From the NCBI GenBank assembly GCA_023078685.1, contig JALGAS010000001.1, positions 4,898,001 to 4,962,000 of the forward strand: DNA of 64,000 bases, read 5' to 3'. The notes under the pieces were generated by a model. It made no database searches. It saw only the letters and a list, made by a program, of their open reading frames with translations, and was not told where the DNA came from. Origin of the DNA: Neopestalotiopsis rosae. Taxonomy: Eukaryota > Ascomycota > Sordariomycetes > Amphisphaeriales > Sporocadaceae. Shown here piece by piece: positions 47,730-58,634 of this stretch (its first letter is position 1; each line of letters begins with the position of its first letter). Position numbers and translations under genes: made by a program.

Positions 47730-48802
47730 ATGGGGGGCTTTGGAGACTTCACCACCATTTGCGAGACGGCCCCTTTACCGCTCTGCGCAAATGTCGGGCC
47801 CATCACGTCCATTGCTAGCGGCGTAGGCATCGAACCCGACTGCTATGCACGAAACATTGAGGTCGCCAACACCATCATTTTCCAGGGCGCCTCTAGTTTC
47901 ATGCACATCCTCGCCCTCATCATGACCGTTGTCATGATTCTTCACATCCGCGGCAAGTTCACAGCCGTTGGTCGCAAGGAGATTCTCGCCTTCTTCTACT
48001 TTTACATGCTCCTTAGCTTCTTCTCGCTCTGTGTTGATGCCGGTGTCGTGCCCCCCGGATCCGGCCCCTACCCGTACTTTGTCGCCGTGCAGTCGGGTCT
48101 CATTTCGTCGCTCATCACCTGTCTTTTGATCAATGGATTTGTGGGCTTTCAGCTGTACGAAGACGGTACGCCGCTCTCTGTATGGCTGCTCCGACTGACT
48201 TCTTTTGTCGCATTCATCATATCCTTCCTGGTCTCCCTGGCTACCTTCAAATCGTGGGCCGGCCTTGGCCCAACCAACACGGTCGGCCTCTTTGTTGTCC
48301 TATACCTCTTGAACGCCATTCAGCTCGTCATTTACTTTGCTATGCAAGTCGTCCTCGTTGTGCGCACACTGCAAGACCGATGGCCGCTGGGCGATATCGC
48401 CTTTGCCGTCATCTTCTTCGTTATTGGCCAAGTTGTTTTGTACGCGCTGAGCTCGACTATTTGCGAGGCCACAAGCCACTATGTTGACGGACTGTTTATT
48501 GCGACAACCTGCAATCTCCTGGCTGTCATGATGGTCTACAAGGTCAGTTTCCCTAATTCCCAACGAAATCGCCATTCGTTGATAACTAACCTTGAGATGC
48601 TCAGTACTGGGATTCGATTACGAAAGAAGATCTCGAGTTCTCTGTTGGTACACGGCTCAACAACTGGGAAGTCAAGGAGTTGTTGCCCGAGGACGAGCGA
48701 CGCACTACCATTTATGCTGATGAGCCCAGCCCGTATGGCCAATCCAGTGCTTATGACCGTGGATACTCGCCAAACAGCAACAACCGAATGTCTAGATATT
48801 AG
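47730..48802 (+). CDS. CHS7: Chitin synthase export chaperone Chs7
   Basis: Two exons (47730-48542 and 48605-48802; donor GTCAGT, acceptor CTCAG) give 336 residues. The protein is strongly recognisable as Chs7: [20 protein letters not shown] at the N-terminus, [55 protein letters not shown] and [15 protein letters not shown] in the C-terminal tail, with six to seven membrane helices. It is an endoplasmic-reticulum membrane protein needed for export of a class of chitin synthase to the cell surface. Reading past the donor at 48543 would give an incorrect C-terminus; splicing restores the conserved tail ending NNRMSRY. It is an ordinary core gene with a long leader upstream. Confidence 0.96.
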
Positions 48803-49389
48803 GCTGTGGCGAGGTTTTGCCTCTTTCTTGAAATATGAAGGAGCAGAAAATTACGGTAGGACATCACCATCAGTGAGGTGGAAATATTGCATTGGCATGG
48901 GGTTCAGGGCGTTTACTCCTATCATCTTGTGCTTGAATAAGTTTTAAAAATAGCTTTGTTATAATCATAGAATAGTCCTCTTATATCCAACTCGGAGCCG
49001 TATTCCCAGGAAGATGTAGTATTCAGATGTGCAAATTTGGACCGAGAACAAATTTTGACTTGAGCAAAGTATCCATGACCACTTGCATGATTTTCAAAAT
49101 CCACCAACATAGGTAAGCAGTGGCATTTGAAAGTGCCTGTGACGTGACTGTCGGATATGAATCGCAGGTTCGGCCCCACCTTACCCCAGATTGACGATCG
49201 CAGCTACCAGCTACCTAGTACTCCACTACTGCAAACGATCCTAGTTGTGAAAATCGTCCACAGATTTCTCGAACACCGACTTCTTCCAAAGTTCTCCACT
49301 TACCTTTGGCATAGGGAGAAGTTTGCAGCCAGTTCTCTTCCTCCCCGACCACTTAAAGTGCCGTCAACGGCAGAGGAAAAAGACCAATC
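48803..49389. other. Intergenic between CHS7 and DUF4604 genes
   Basis: 3' UTR of CHS7 followed by the promoter of the next gene, about 0.59 kb. No other feature was seen. Confidence 0.4.
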
Positions 49390-49962
49390 ATGCCACCCGA
49401 CAAGATCACCTCAAAGAACCTCTCCTACGACCAGTCCCTGCCGCCGTTCCTCGCGCGGCTCCGTGGACAGCAGGTTCTGGACGCGCAGTCCCCCGATCCC
49501 AACCTGGCCGCGCGCCGAAGAGCCGCCAAAGTACGCAGCGCCAGCGAAGAGGCCGAAGATGCTCCCGTGGTGGTGGACGAGGACGGCAACGTCGTGCAGC
49601 TGAAAGCAGGGGAGCTAGGCGACGAGGACGAGGACAACGGGGAGAACGGCAAGAACGCAGACGGGACCACGACGGTCGACAAGAAGAAAGACGACCCCGC
49701 CGCTGCCCCGGAAAAGGAGAAGGCGGCTGGCATAGGCGCGGCCAAGAAGCGCAAGGTCGGCCGGGTTATCGGCGGAGACGACGATGAGGAAGAGGGTGTC
49801 GATGCCGCCATTGCCAAGGCTGTCAAGATGACCAAGAAACTTGCCGACGAACCTGCCAAGGAGCCGGCCAAGACAATTGATGCCAACAAATCGAGCGGAA
49901 AGGGCGACAAGAAGAAGAAGGCCAAGAAGATCAAGCTTAGTTTTGGCGACGACGACGGCTGA
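49390..49962 (+). CDS. DUF4604-domain protein, acidic and lysine-rich
   Basis: A single exon of 190 residues. The N-terminus ITSKNLSYDQSLPPFLARLR is the signature of DUF4604, a family of small eukaryotic proteins of unknown function. The middle is acidic (GDEDEDNGENG, GDDDEEEG) and the C-terminus is a polybasic stretch ending KKKKAKKIKLSFGDDDG. This composition suggests a nuclear, largely disordered protein, perhaps linked to RNA or chromatin. Localisation and role are inferences from composition only. The stop lies about 250 bp from that of the convergent GT8 gene. Confidence 0.85.
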   Translation: MPPDKITSKNLSYDQSLPPFLARLRGQQVLDAQSPDPNLAARRRAAKVRSASEEAEDAPVVVDEDGNVVQLKAGELGDEDEDNGENGKNADGTTTVDKKKDDPAAAPEKEKAAGIGAAKKRKVGRVIGGDDDEEEGVDAAIAKAVKMTKKLADEPAKEPAKTIDANKSSGKGDKKKKAKKIKLSFGDDDG

Positions 49963-50214
49963 AGCTCTGGTCTTTGCTAATCGTTCAGGACTACACACCC
50001 ATCCATGTATCGGCTCTTGAGGCTCTGCTCTGCTAGAACGTGCAGAGAAACGCTATGCGAGACAATTGCAAACGAGCTCTACACCCCATTCCCTGATTCG
50101 CTACAGCGCTCATACAAGGTGAGTTGAACAGTCTCGTAGCTTGCGTATGATTAAATTCTCATGTAACATAGGTCAAATCAACGGATATCTGTGCATGAAA
50201 TTCCAAAATCCGAC

Positions 50215-51285
50215 CTATTTGTTGTTGGCAAATCCTTGCACATTGCTGCCAATAGCTTTCATATCAGGATCTTCCTCACCACCAGTCCAATCAGCATGCC
50301 TCGTCCCGGTAGGCGGCGCGACTCCTCTCCTCACCAGAGTTATCACGCCAGACTGCTCGCCTGCAGTCGATGCTTTCTCTTCTTCCCATTGCTTATACGC
50401 GTCCCACCACCACTGATGCGTCACACCGTCACGCCCCTTGTATCCAGCTGTGCCGTCTACATCATTGCGTTTTGCCCACGGCTTGTCAACGATATAGTGC
50501 AGGCAGACCACTTCTTCGTCGCGCCAAATATTCTCGTGCCAGTACCTCATTGTCTTTAAGGCATTATACTGCCACCCAAGCGCGCACCATCTGCCCCGAA
50601 AGTAGTGTGCCAGGAAATCCTGATCTGGAAACTTGAAGGAAGACAACAATGGCGTCGTTTGAAACTCGGTCAACATGTCAGCCCACAGTTCTTGCGTAGG
50701 GCGAAATAGGAACATTCCACCATTTAGGAGAGTATGCGTCCTGGGCCCATCGGCCGTAGGCTGTGTAGGCTGGGTGAGCGCCATGGGATGGCTGACTGGC
50801 GTATAAGCGCAGTTCTCGCGGCGCCAGTCTGCCGGGGCCCAGGGATCGCCATCTCTGTTGCATACACAAGAGTGATTTGTCCCAATCCAGCCTTCTGGTA
50901 GTTCCGCTGCCTTGTCGAATATCGAGTCGGCATTGCGGAAAACTGCCATGTCGGCGTCTAGGTAGCAGACGACGTCATACTCGGCAAGCTCAAAAACGCG
51001 CAACTTTGTCCATGTATCTGCAAAGCGTTCTGCTATAAGAGCGACTTGTATGTTCTTGGGCGGAAGTAGAACATCACACGGGCGCAGTATAATATTGCTG
51101 TCAGCAGTCTCGAGTCTCAAGGCCTCGAGAGCTTGGTCGGAAAGCGTGGGTGTATACAGCACAACTAGAGGATATTGGCTTCCGTGCTTCCTCAATGTGT
51201 GTGCCAAAATCACGACGCCGGCAAGATAGCTCGCACGTGTAATCAATGTTGCGTAGGCAAAACCTTTAGCTACACCCTTTGCCAT
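50215..51285 (-). CDS. GT8 family glycosyltransferase (glycogenin/galactinol synthase-like)
   Basis: A single exon of 356 residues. The fold starts with AYATLITRASYLAGVVILAHTLRKHGS as in glycogenin-like GT8 proteins. The metal- and nucleotide-binding DxD motif is at residues 110-112 (YLDADMAVFRNAD), followed by LLNGGMFLFRP at about 186-196 and LHYIVDKPW near residue 282. GT8 enzymes transfer glucose, galactose or related sugars from a UDP-sugar to polyols, proteins or small molecules. No signal peptide or membrane segment is evident, so it is probably cytosolic. It is immediately downstream of the cyclase of the mycosporine-type cluster and on the same strand. A role in glycosylating the product is attractive but unproven, as GT8 genes are also common elsewhere. 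Confidence 0.88.
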   Translation of the reverse strand: MAKGVAKGFAYATLITRASYLAGVVILAHTLRKHGSQYPLVVLYTPTLSDQALEALRLETADSNIILRPCDVLLPPKNIQVALIAERFADTWTKLRVFELAEYDVVCYLDADMAVFRNADSIFDKAAELPEGWIGTNHSCVCNRDGDPWAPADWRRENCAYTPVSHPMALTQPTQPTADGPRTHTLLNGGMFLFRPTQELWADMLTEFQTTPLLSSFKFPDQDFLAHYFRGRWCALGWQYNALKTMRYWHENIWRDEEVVCLHYIVDKPWAKRNDVDGTAGYKGRDGVTHQWWWDAYKQWEEEKASTAGEQSGVITLVRRGVAPPTGTRHADWTGGEEDPDMKAIGSNVQGFANNK

Positions 51286-52188
51286 GACTTCTGTTCGACC
51301 GGAGGACCCTGCGTGCGTGGTTCCAGTATGGATCTTCCCAGTTTGCCCGCATTACTTTGTAACAAGTTGATATTCTAGTGACAGTGCGGCCAAGTAGAAG
51401 GAGGTTGTGTGCAAGATCACTTTCTCGACTACAAGTCAACTACGTCATGCATACCAGAGAACCACAACCGGCATTTCGTCGCACGCCTGGGGCAATCGTT
51501 GCCGGGTCACACCATGATTTCATGACTTTCTCGCGGAGTGCGGACCGCACCATGAAACCAAAGTTCCGCCATTTCGTGTTAAGTTGTGTATGCATGTTAT
51601 ATATGGTGTCGTTTAAATACACTTTTTCTATCAAAGTAAAATCATCCAATACTCTCGTAGTCTCACGAGCTGATGGTGTCAAGACCCTAGTAACAAGACC
51701 TCTCCCACGTGCCATTGGGCCAAAGTTTATACGTTCTCTCGGGTCTAGGAAGCAAAGCAAGTGCGGGCTTCAACACCCTCACGCAATCTAGTTTGTTTGG
51801 CCCCTACAGCTGATCCAGGAACGTGAGTAAAGTCAATTGGCCACTAACGCAAAGAGGGAAGCAGTGAAATGTTTATCACATGTTACAAAGAGAGCTCGCA
51901 TACTGCTTTGCATTATCGTAAGATCATGACGAAGTTCAAAGACATGGGTCAAAATCTTGTGCATCGAATTTATTGATATTGCTTTTCTGCAGAATCAGGT
52001 GTCCATCCAGTGTGTTGTGTTTGGATCACAAAGATTCAATCACAGTTTTTCTGCTTTTCTCTTTGTATAAAATCATAATAGTACGCCAGTGCCGAATTAT
52101 GCAGAACCCAAATTATTCAAACTCCATTCCCCATCAAGAGAAAGTTTTGGAAAGTATATGGGGAACCACCTGATCATGACGCTTGTTT
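51286..52188. other. Intergenic between GT8 and sugar-phosphate cyclase genes
   Basis: GT8 promoter plus 3' flank of the cyclase gene, 0.9 kb. No coding feature was recognised. The length leaves open whether GT8 belongs to the neighbouring cluster. Confidence 0.4.
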
Positions 52189-53920
52189 TTATGCTTGAAC
52201 CTTAACTCCATTTGTGTACGGCTTCTTGGCGTGGCCATTGCCGTTGGACAGCAAAGCCGCCTTGGCCTTTTCGAGCAGGGAGACGTCGCCATTATTACCA
52301 TTGACGTGTCCGTTGGTTCCATTGGTGGCGCCGTTGCCATTGATAACCTTGCTGCCCGGCGGGATGTCGGCCTCCTCCGCGGCGTCGTCGACGCTCTGGC
52401 CGTTCTCGGTGTAGCCCGTGTCGCTGCTGTCGACGTAGGCCTCGAGCCCGGCGCCCTCGCGCGGGTACGTCTGGCAGATCTCCTTGTGGCGCCGCAGGGC
52501 CGCCCGGAGCTCGTCCTCGGACACGTCGTTGATGAACCGGCAGCTGCCGAGCGGGTTGGGCACGGCCAGGCGCAGTAGGCCGTCGCGCGTCTTCAGGATG
52601 GCGGCGGTGCCCTTGTCCAGGACCTCGTCGTCGAACTGCGGATGGTCAATGCTGAGGCCCGCTCGAGAGAAGAGGTTCAGCAGCCGGCGGTGCTCGTCGG
52701 CCGAGAGGAGGCCACGCTGCATGGCCAGGGTGGCCGAGTACGCCATGTCAATCGAGATGGCGTGGCCGTGTCGCAGAGGCGTCTCGGGCACCAGCTCGTG
52801 CAGTGGTGACCAGCTGTTTCACTCGAGTCAGTATGTGGACATGATTTAGAGTTTTGCGAGATGTAAACTCACGTGTGACCATAGGCAATAACTCTATCCA
52901 GTCCGATCTCGTGCAGGTTGGGCGACTCCAAGCGCAGCATCTCAAAGATACCCTCGCGGTTAATCTGCATGGCTTGTCAGTGATCTAGCAGCCAACAAAG
53001 TTTCTTTCTTCTTCACGGGTTAAACAAGACACTTACAACATCGGCCGCCTTGCGGACCTCATCGAGAGCACCATCTGCTCTACCGAACCGAGACTCGATC
53101 AATTGCTCGCAGTACTTGTCCAGCAGGTTGAACACTTCCAGGTGGGAGCACGACGAGATCTTGATGAGCTCGGCGAATCCGTTTCGCACCTGAGCAATCG
53201 GCAGCGTGCGCAAAAAGGTAAAGTCCAAAAAGGTGTGCATGGGGGCGTGGTATGCGCCCAGGCGGTTCTTGTATCGGCCATAGTTGACGGCCACCTTGAT
53301 GCTGACGCTGGCGTCAATGAGACCAATGACGGTGGTGGGAATGCGGATAAAGTTGGTGTTGCGTCTGTAGGCGGCGCAAGCAAAACTTTAAGGAAAAAAG
53401 GAGCTTTGGGTTAGCAGGTTTGTCATTGTGTAATGCTATGGGGAAAACATGTCGTGAGAGAGATTCTCCTTACCCAGCGACGTCCGTGACCAGACCTCCT
53501 CCAACGACGAGAACGGGCTCCTGGAAGTCACAAAAGTGTTAGTCAAGGACTGTAATGTCATGTGGATTCGGAAGGTCAAGATGGCCATACCTTTCGAATG
53601 ATACCAAAGTCCGTCATGGAATCGCAAATCTCCAGGAACGTGTCAATGGTCTTTGCCTTCTCGCCAATCGACGTCTTGTGAATCTTCAGCTCGAGCCCAT
53701 AATGTCTAAAGTACTTTTCCATCTTGTTGCCATAGACGTTGTAGACATTCTTATCCGTGACGGCCAAGACTCTGCCCCAGCGCTTGTAGCAGTCTGCCAG
53801 GTTGGGATTGGCGACATCGAATACTCCGTCGATAAAGGTAAAGTCATACTCAATCTTTTCGTAACCTTCGACATGGAAGCCGTTCTTCGTCTCCGAAACG
53901 CTTGCCTTAAGGTCAGACAT
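52189..53920 (-). CDS. Desmethyl-4-deoxygadusol synthase-type sugar-phosphate cyclase (MysA-like)
   Basis: Five exons on the minus strand (53920-53591, 53520-53474, 53385-53037, 52964-52873, 52813-52189), all phases matching, give 480 residues. It belongs to the 3-dehydroquinate synthase superfamily: NAD site [18 protein letters not shown], then [21 protein letters not shown], metal ligand region [10 protein letters not shown], and histidine motifs IAYGHTWSPLHE and [11 protein letters not shown]. The segment [13 protein letters not shown] and the overall pattern are those of cyanobacterial and fungal desmethyl-4-deoxygadusol synthases. These convert sedoheptulose 7-phosphate to the core of mycosporines. 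Unlike bacterial forms, it has an extra Asn/Gly-rich C-terminal tail of roughly 75 residues ([18 protein letters not shown]). It is divergent from the methyltransferase gene across about 1 kb. A valiolone-synthase function is the main alternative, less likely given the neighbours. Confidence 0.92.
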
Positions 53921-54952
53921 CTTGAAAAAAGAATATTTGAGACTGTAGCAAGTAGTAGGACCTATGACTTTGAATGTGGTTCGAGGAGTAGAAGGAGATG
54001 AAGAACACGATGAGAATGAGAAAATGCTCTCTTCTCATTCGGACCTTTGGGGGATATGGGAAACTTTAAGGCCGCTTCTATTCCCCATGAGCCAGCACAG
54101 GAATTCCATACATTTCCCATGTCTAGGACGTTTTCTTGGATCCGAATCCACGCGTCATCACTATTGGGGAGATCCGCCCCGTACAGTCCAAATCGCCCTT
54201 GTCCAAAATACCGTATTTCCCCTCCTGAAAACGGATGTACATGTTTGACTGAGAGAGAGCATCATGAGTGAAAGCTTGACCTAAGGCAGCTTTACCCTTT
54301 TGTGTGAGACGCGACGATCCACGAAGATCAACAGTGCTACGAATCATATAGTAGCGCCCGCCTAGTGTGGTCCCTGATCGGCAATGGCTCTTCTACATAG
54401 TGGTATGCAGGGAGTCTTTCTACCTGGATCATCCTTGACTCAGCTTCCCGGAGATGGTGGACTAGAAAGCAGCTAGTGGTCGTCTAGAAGAATTAGTTGC
54501 AGTATAGAGTTGGCGTCAAATCGGGAACAACCCCCCAATCCACGGTTTGCTGCACGTAACATAGCACAGAGCATAGCTAGAGATGCGAGGCGAGCTGATT
54601 GGCGGAAATATGCTCCGGGTCACATAGAGGTACCTCTGCATCTTCGTGTCGTCACTATAAGTCAATGACTTCAAGACACGGGAGTAGTGACACATCACAT
54701 TTCCCATGAGCCGCATGCAGCAACTACAGAGCTTTGAGAACCCAGACCACATTTCCAGCAGTCAAGGACCGAGGCCCTTTCTTAGTTTTTTGACAGGCAG
54801 AATTCAAAATCCCATGTTGCTTGGGGAGCAGAGCACACCTTTACCAAAAAGGAAAATCAATAGAAACGCGTAAAGCTCGACCAAAATTCTCGACAAGATC
54901 GCGTCTTATACAGAAAAAACTTTGTCTACTCACCAATAAGTTCTCAGCAGCC
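53921..54952. promoter_or_regulatory. Bidirectional promoter region of cyclase and O-methyltransferase genes
   Basis: About 1.03 kb between two divergent start codons of genes predicted to catalyse consecutive steps. It is a natural site for shared regulation, for example light or stress induction. No specific operator could be named from the sequence. Short frames inside it are not supported. Confidence 0.5.
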
Positions 54953-55958
54953 ATGGCAGGGGCAGTACACAAGGACTTCAAAGGCACTGCCTATCAACCG
55001 CAAGAAGAGGTTTATGTACGTTATTGCCGTGATCTGATTATTCCTTGATTTTACTCTTTAATTACTGGCCACCAATTGTTCTAACTCTGTTATGCAGTTT
55101 AATGATGGACGAGAGATAGCGCTCTTACACTTTATCTACAGCCACCCGAATTTGGAACAATTGCGCGGCAACCCGCAAAAGGTCCTCGACGCCATTGACG
55201 AGTATGGCAGGACCAAAAAGTACCTCATGAACATTGGCGAGTACAAGTCCAAGACGGTCGTGGACCTGATCGCCGAGGTCAAGCCCCAGGTCATGGTCGA
55301 GATTGGCGCCTACGTCGGCTACTCGGCCATTGCCTTTGCGGCCGCCGTGAAAAAGGCCGGCGGCAGGCGGTACTACAGCCTCGAGCACAACCCCGAGTTT
55401 GGCGCCGTGACCTCGTCGCTGGTCGACCTCGCGGGCCTCGGCGACATCGTGACCGTGGTCATTGGCTCCAGCTCGGATGCCCTGCGGCGTCTGCACCGGG
55501 ACGGCGTGGTCAAGCACATTGACGTGCTCTTCCTGGACCACCAGAAGCCGTTTTACACCCCGGATCTCAAATTGTGCGAAGAGCTCGGTATCGTGGGACC
55601 CGGGTCGGTGTACGCAGCGGACAATGGTAAAAACCCAATTTCCCCGTCTTTGATACCGATATACCGTTGCTTTTCCGTCATTTGTTGCTAACGTGTTTCT
55701 TTTTCAAAGTGGTTAAACCCGGCAATCCTCCGTATCTCGAGTATGTGAGAAGTACCGTCGAACAGAAACGCCAGCGATTCGAATCTGCCAGCAACAATGA
55801 GCCCAAGGGAAACCCTGATCTTGTGTACAAGAGCGAATTCGTGGAAGGCTGGGAGCCAAGCGGGGTGCCGGTAAGATGCGACCACTATTTTCCGAGAATC
55901 ACTTGATGCTAATATTTGACAGGATGCCTTGGAAATTACTAGATGTGTGAAGGCTTAG
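54953..55958 (+). CDS. Catechol-O-methyltransferase-family methyltransferase (MysB-like)
   Basis: Four exons (54953-55015, 55098-55626, 55710-55870, 55923-55958) give 262 residues. The first exon is 21 codons and the last 12, both in phase. The S-adenosylmethionine site is VEIGAYVGYSAIAF (residues 88-101). The metal ligands of catechol O-methyltransferases are present with the family's spacing: Asp168 in LFLDHQK, and Asp196-Asn197 in YAADN. In the mycosporine pathway a methyltransferase converts desmethyl-4-deoxygadusol to 4-deoxygadusol, and the neighbouring cyclase and ATP-grasp ligase make this the likely role. Catechol or flavonoid methylation is the alternative in isolation. A branch site (GCTAACG) precedes the third exon. 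No signal peptide; cytosolic. Confidence 0.9.
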
Positions 55959-56828
55959 ATGATTGGACTTTGAATGCAATGATTTACTTTGGGCGCGTCG
56001 TCAAGAGTGACTTGGTCGAAACGACAGCATCATATTAGACGTTCGAATGACAGGAATTCACAGAATACTTCCTGAGATCGTATCACAAAATCTGCTCATC
56101 ATGATCATCATCATTTATTCAAGCGAGCGAGTTACGCAAATAGTGTACGCATTGTACTTTATCTAAATGAACAGACTCAATTGAAAGTATTTAATTATGC
56201 AACGACTGACTGTAGTGAAACCCGTATACTCATCGCAATTCACTGACCCACCCCTGGCGACTTTTGTGATATCGTCTTCGGTCTCGACTCGTACTAGCCA
56301 CAGAGCCTCATCCACTCTCCTTGTCTCGCTTAAAATCAGCTGGCCCCAGGAATGTAGATCGTACATTCGTCCAAGTAATTAGTGTACATATTTTACGGTT
56401 CGGCAGTATCATACTGATGCGTTGTTCTTTTGCTTGTGGGGCTGAGAATTTCGCTGATGATTCATGAGTGAGTGAAGACAATTGACTAGGTCCATGATGG
56501 CTTTTGTGGGAGGAGGTGCTTTTTTTCTTTTCAGCTCGAACAATGTTTAATGCACGTAGAAACATAATTCCTTGTGAAGGAAAACCATCATTCAAACCAG
56601 GAGTTTATTCATCTATCAAACTTTGCACTAATTCTCGCGTGTACTTGATTCGTCGCGCCACAGGAAAACTCAATTGCTTGCCAGCCCAGCCAGCCACCTT
56701 GATGATCTAGCTCCCGTCATATCCATCAAACTACACAGTACTTGCATCAGCACAACGCCAAACCGTTGTAGAACAGCTTCCTTCTGTGTGCGACGCACTT
56801 ACGTTGTCTGACAGTATTGTAGCCAATC
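55959..56828. other. Intergenic between methyltransferase and ATP-grasp genes
   Basis: About 0.87 kb: 3' UTR and the ATP-grasp promoter. An ATCATGATCATCATC run is at about 56098-56112. No gene was recognised. Confidence 0.4.
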
Positions 56829-58430
56829 ATGAATCGTCTAGGTTTGTCCAATGCCGTTCGCTCCTTTGCGCTGGCTACAGTCAGTGTGATATTGGCCCCG
56901 TGGTCGTTGGCATTGGCATTGCTGGCTATTCTCCTGCGACCGTTGCCATCAATACTTGGATCATCGAGATATCCGCAGGCGAAATGTCTCAACCCAGTCA
57001 GCAGCCGGACTATCCTGGTCACGGGGGTCGGCATGGCCAAGGGATTGACCATTGCGCGCGCCTTTTACCTCGAGGGTCATCGCGTTGTGGGCGCCGATTT
57101 TGAACATCAAGGCATTCCTTGCTCTGGGAGGTACTCGAGGAGCCTGGCAAAATTCAGGTCAATGAGACCACCATCAGGTTCATCACACGCCTCGCGGAGC
57201 AGCTACGTCCATCAGATGCTGCGGATTGTCAAGGAAGAAGATATCGACCTCTGGGTATCTTGCTCTGGCGTCGCCAGTGCCCTCGAGGATGCCAAGGCCA
57301 AGGAACTCATTGAGAGGGAAACGAGGTGCAAGTGTATCCAGCTCGGGGTCCAGCAAACGGCGACGTTGCATGAAAAGGACTTGTTCATGCGCGAGGCACA
57401 CAGACTCGGCCTGCCGGTTCCAGAAACCCACAACCTGACATCTCCAGACGATACCCTCAGCATCCTGTCGAAGAGCCAGGCCTTGCACCCGGAGCGAAGG
57501 TTCATATTAAAAACCGTCGGGGTGGACGATGCCAACCGCGGAAACATGACGCTTCTGCCGCTCGATACCAAGGACGCGACAAGCCGGTACATTTCCCGCC
57601 TCTCTATAAGCCCGGAGCAGCCCTGGATCCTGCAAGAGTTCATCCCTGGAGGCGAGGAATACTGCACCCACGCCCTGATCGTCCGGGGCGAGGTCAAATG
57701 CTTCGTGGCCTGCCCCAGCGCCGAGCTGCTCATGCACTACCGGGCCCTGGACCCGCGGTCGGCGCTCTCGCGGGCCATGCTGGCCTTCACGCGCGAGTAC
57801 GTCTTTCGCTCGCCCGACTCGGAGCAGTTCACGGGCCACCTGAGCTTTGACTTCATGGTCCGCGACAGCGCCGTCGACGAGCGCTGCGTCGAGCGGTCCC
57901 TGTACGCCATCGAGTGCAACCCGCGCGCCCACACGGCCGTGGCCCTCTTTGCTGCTGCTGCAACTCACGAGGACGGCCGCGGCAACAACAAGGGCCGTGG
58001 TGGCGCCTCGGGAGAGACAACGACAACCTCGGCGGCCATGGTCAAGGCGCATCTCTCGGTCCTCGAGGACACGCCCGAGAGCTACGCACGCGTTCTGAAG
58101 CAGAATGGCCTGCGGGAGGAAATGATCGTATTTGCACCCGCGACCACGCTGCCGAGATTCTGGATTGGGCACGACCTCTTTAGCCTGCTCCTCCGGCCCG
58201 CGTTGGACTTTGTTGCGGGCCAAAGGACGGTCCGCCAGCTCCTGTCTTGTTGGTTGCAGTTCGTTGTGCACTTGTTGACTTGGAAAGAAGGCACGTTTGA
58301 GCTCTGGGACCCGTGGCCGGCGGTGGTCCTGTATCACGTCTACTGGCCCCTTACGATACTGTCGGCGTGGTGGCGAGGATTCCATTGGAGTAGGGTCAAT
58401 GTGAGCACGACAAAAATGTTTGCGTGTTGA
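56829..58430 (+). CDS. ATP-grasp ligase (MysC-like, 4-deoxygadusol-amino acid ligase) with membrane segments
   Basis: A single exon of 533 residues. Residues about 13-36 form a hydrophobic anchor (ATVSVILAPWSLALALLAIL). The nucleotide-binding pre-ATP-grasp part follows (TILVTGVGMAKGLTIARAFY), then the ATP-grasp domain: Lys228 in RFILKTVGVDDANRG, PWILQEFIPGGEEYCT at 265-280, GHLSFDFMV and the metal-binding IECNPRAH with Glu362 and Asn364. The C-terminal region has further hydrophobic stretches (WPAVVLYHVYWPLTILSAWW), so the protein may be held at a membrane. In cyanobacteria MysC joins glycine to 4-deoxygadusol with ATP. A MysC-like role is inferred from the fold and from flanking cyclase and methyltransferase genes; the amino acid used here is unknown. 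A His/Arg/Asn-rich insert of about 25 residues follows ECNPR. Confidence 0.88.
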   Translation: MNRLGLSNAVRSFALATVSVILAPWSLALALLAILLRPLPSILGSSRYPQAKCLNPVSSRTILVTGVGMAKGLTIARAFYLEGHRVVGADFEHQGIPCSGRYSRSLAKFRSMRPPSGSSHASRSSYVHQMLRIVKEEDIDLWVSCSGVASALEDAKAKELIERETRCKCIQLGVQQTATLHEKDLFMREAHRLGLPVPETHNLTSPDDTLSILSKSQALHPERRFILKTVGVDDANRGNMTLLPLDTKDATSRYISRLSISPEQPWILQEFIPGGEEYCTHALIVRGEVKCFVACPSAELLMHYRALDPRSALSRAMLAFTREYVFRSPDSEQFTGHLSFDFMVRDSAVDERCVERSLYAIECNPRAHTAVALFAAAATHEDGRGNNKGRGGASGETTTTSAAMVKAHLSVLEDTPESYARVLKQNGLREEMIVFAPATTLPRFWIGHDLFSLLLRPALDFVAGQRTVRQLLSCWLQFVVHLLTWKEGTFELWDPWPAVVLYHVYWPLTILSAWWRGFHWSRVNVSTTKMFAC

Positions 58431-58634
58431 GGGATTCGGGGTGCAGTATTCGCGGGGGTGACCTGCGTGGCCTACGAAATAGCAATTTATTTTCTCTTTG
58501 TGATCAGTATGAAATGTATCATCATGTTCGGATCGTTGGTGTATGTTCTTTTCCGTAGAGATAAAACCACATCACATTTAATTTTGAGAGTAGCAGCTAG
58601 GTAGCCACTTTAATCATTATTTCTATACTGTTAT

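Noticed and set aside
52189..53920. Assignment of the cyclase as the shikimate-pathway 3-dehydroquinate synthase
   Set aside because: In fungi that activity is part of the large pentafunctional AROM protein; this is a stand-alone protein with desmethyl-4-deoxygadusol-synthase-like motifs and neighbours.
57507..58385. 292-residue minus-strand frame over the ATP-grasp gene
   Set aside because: Antisense shadow in GC-rich coding sequence; the plus strand has all ATP-grasp motifs.
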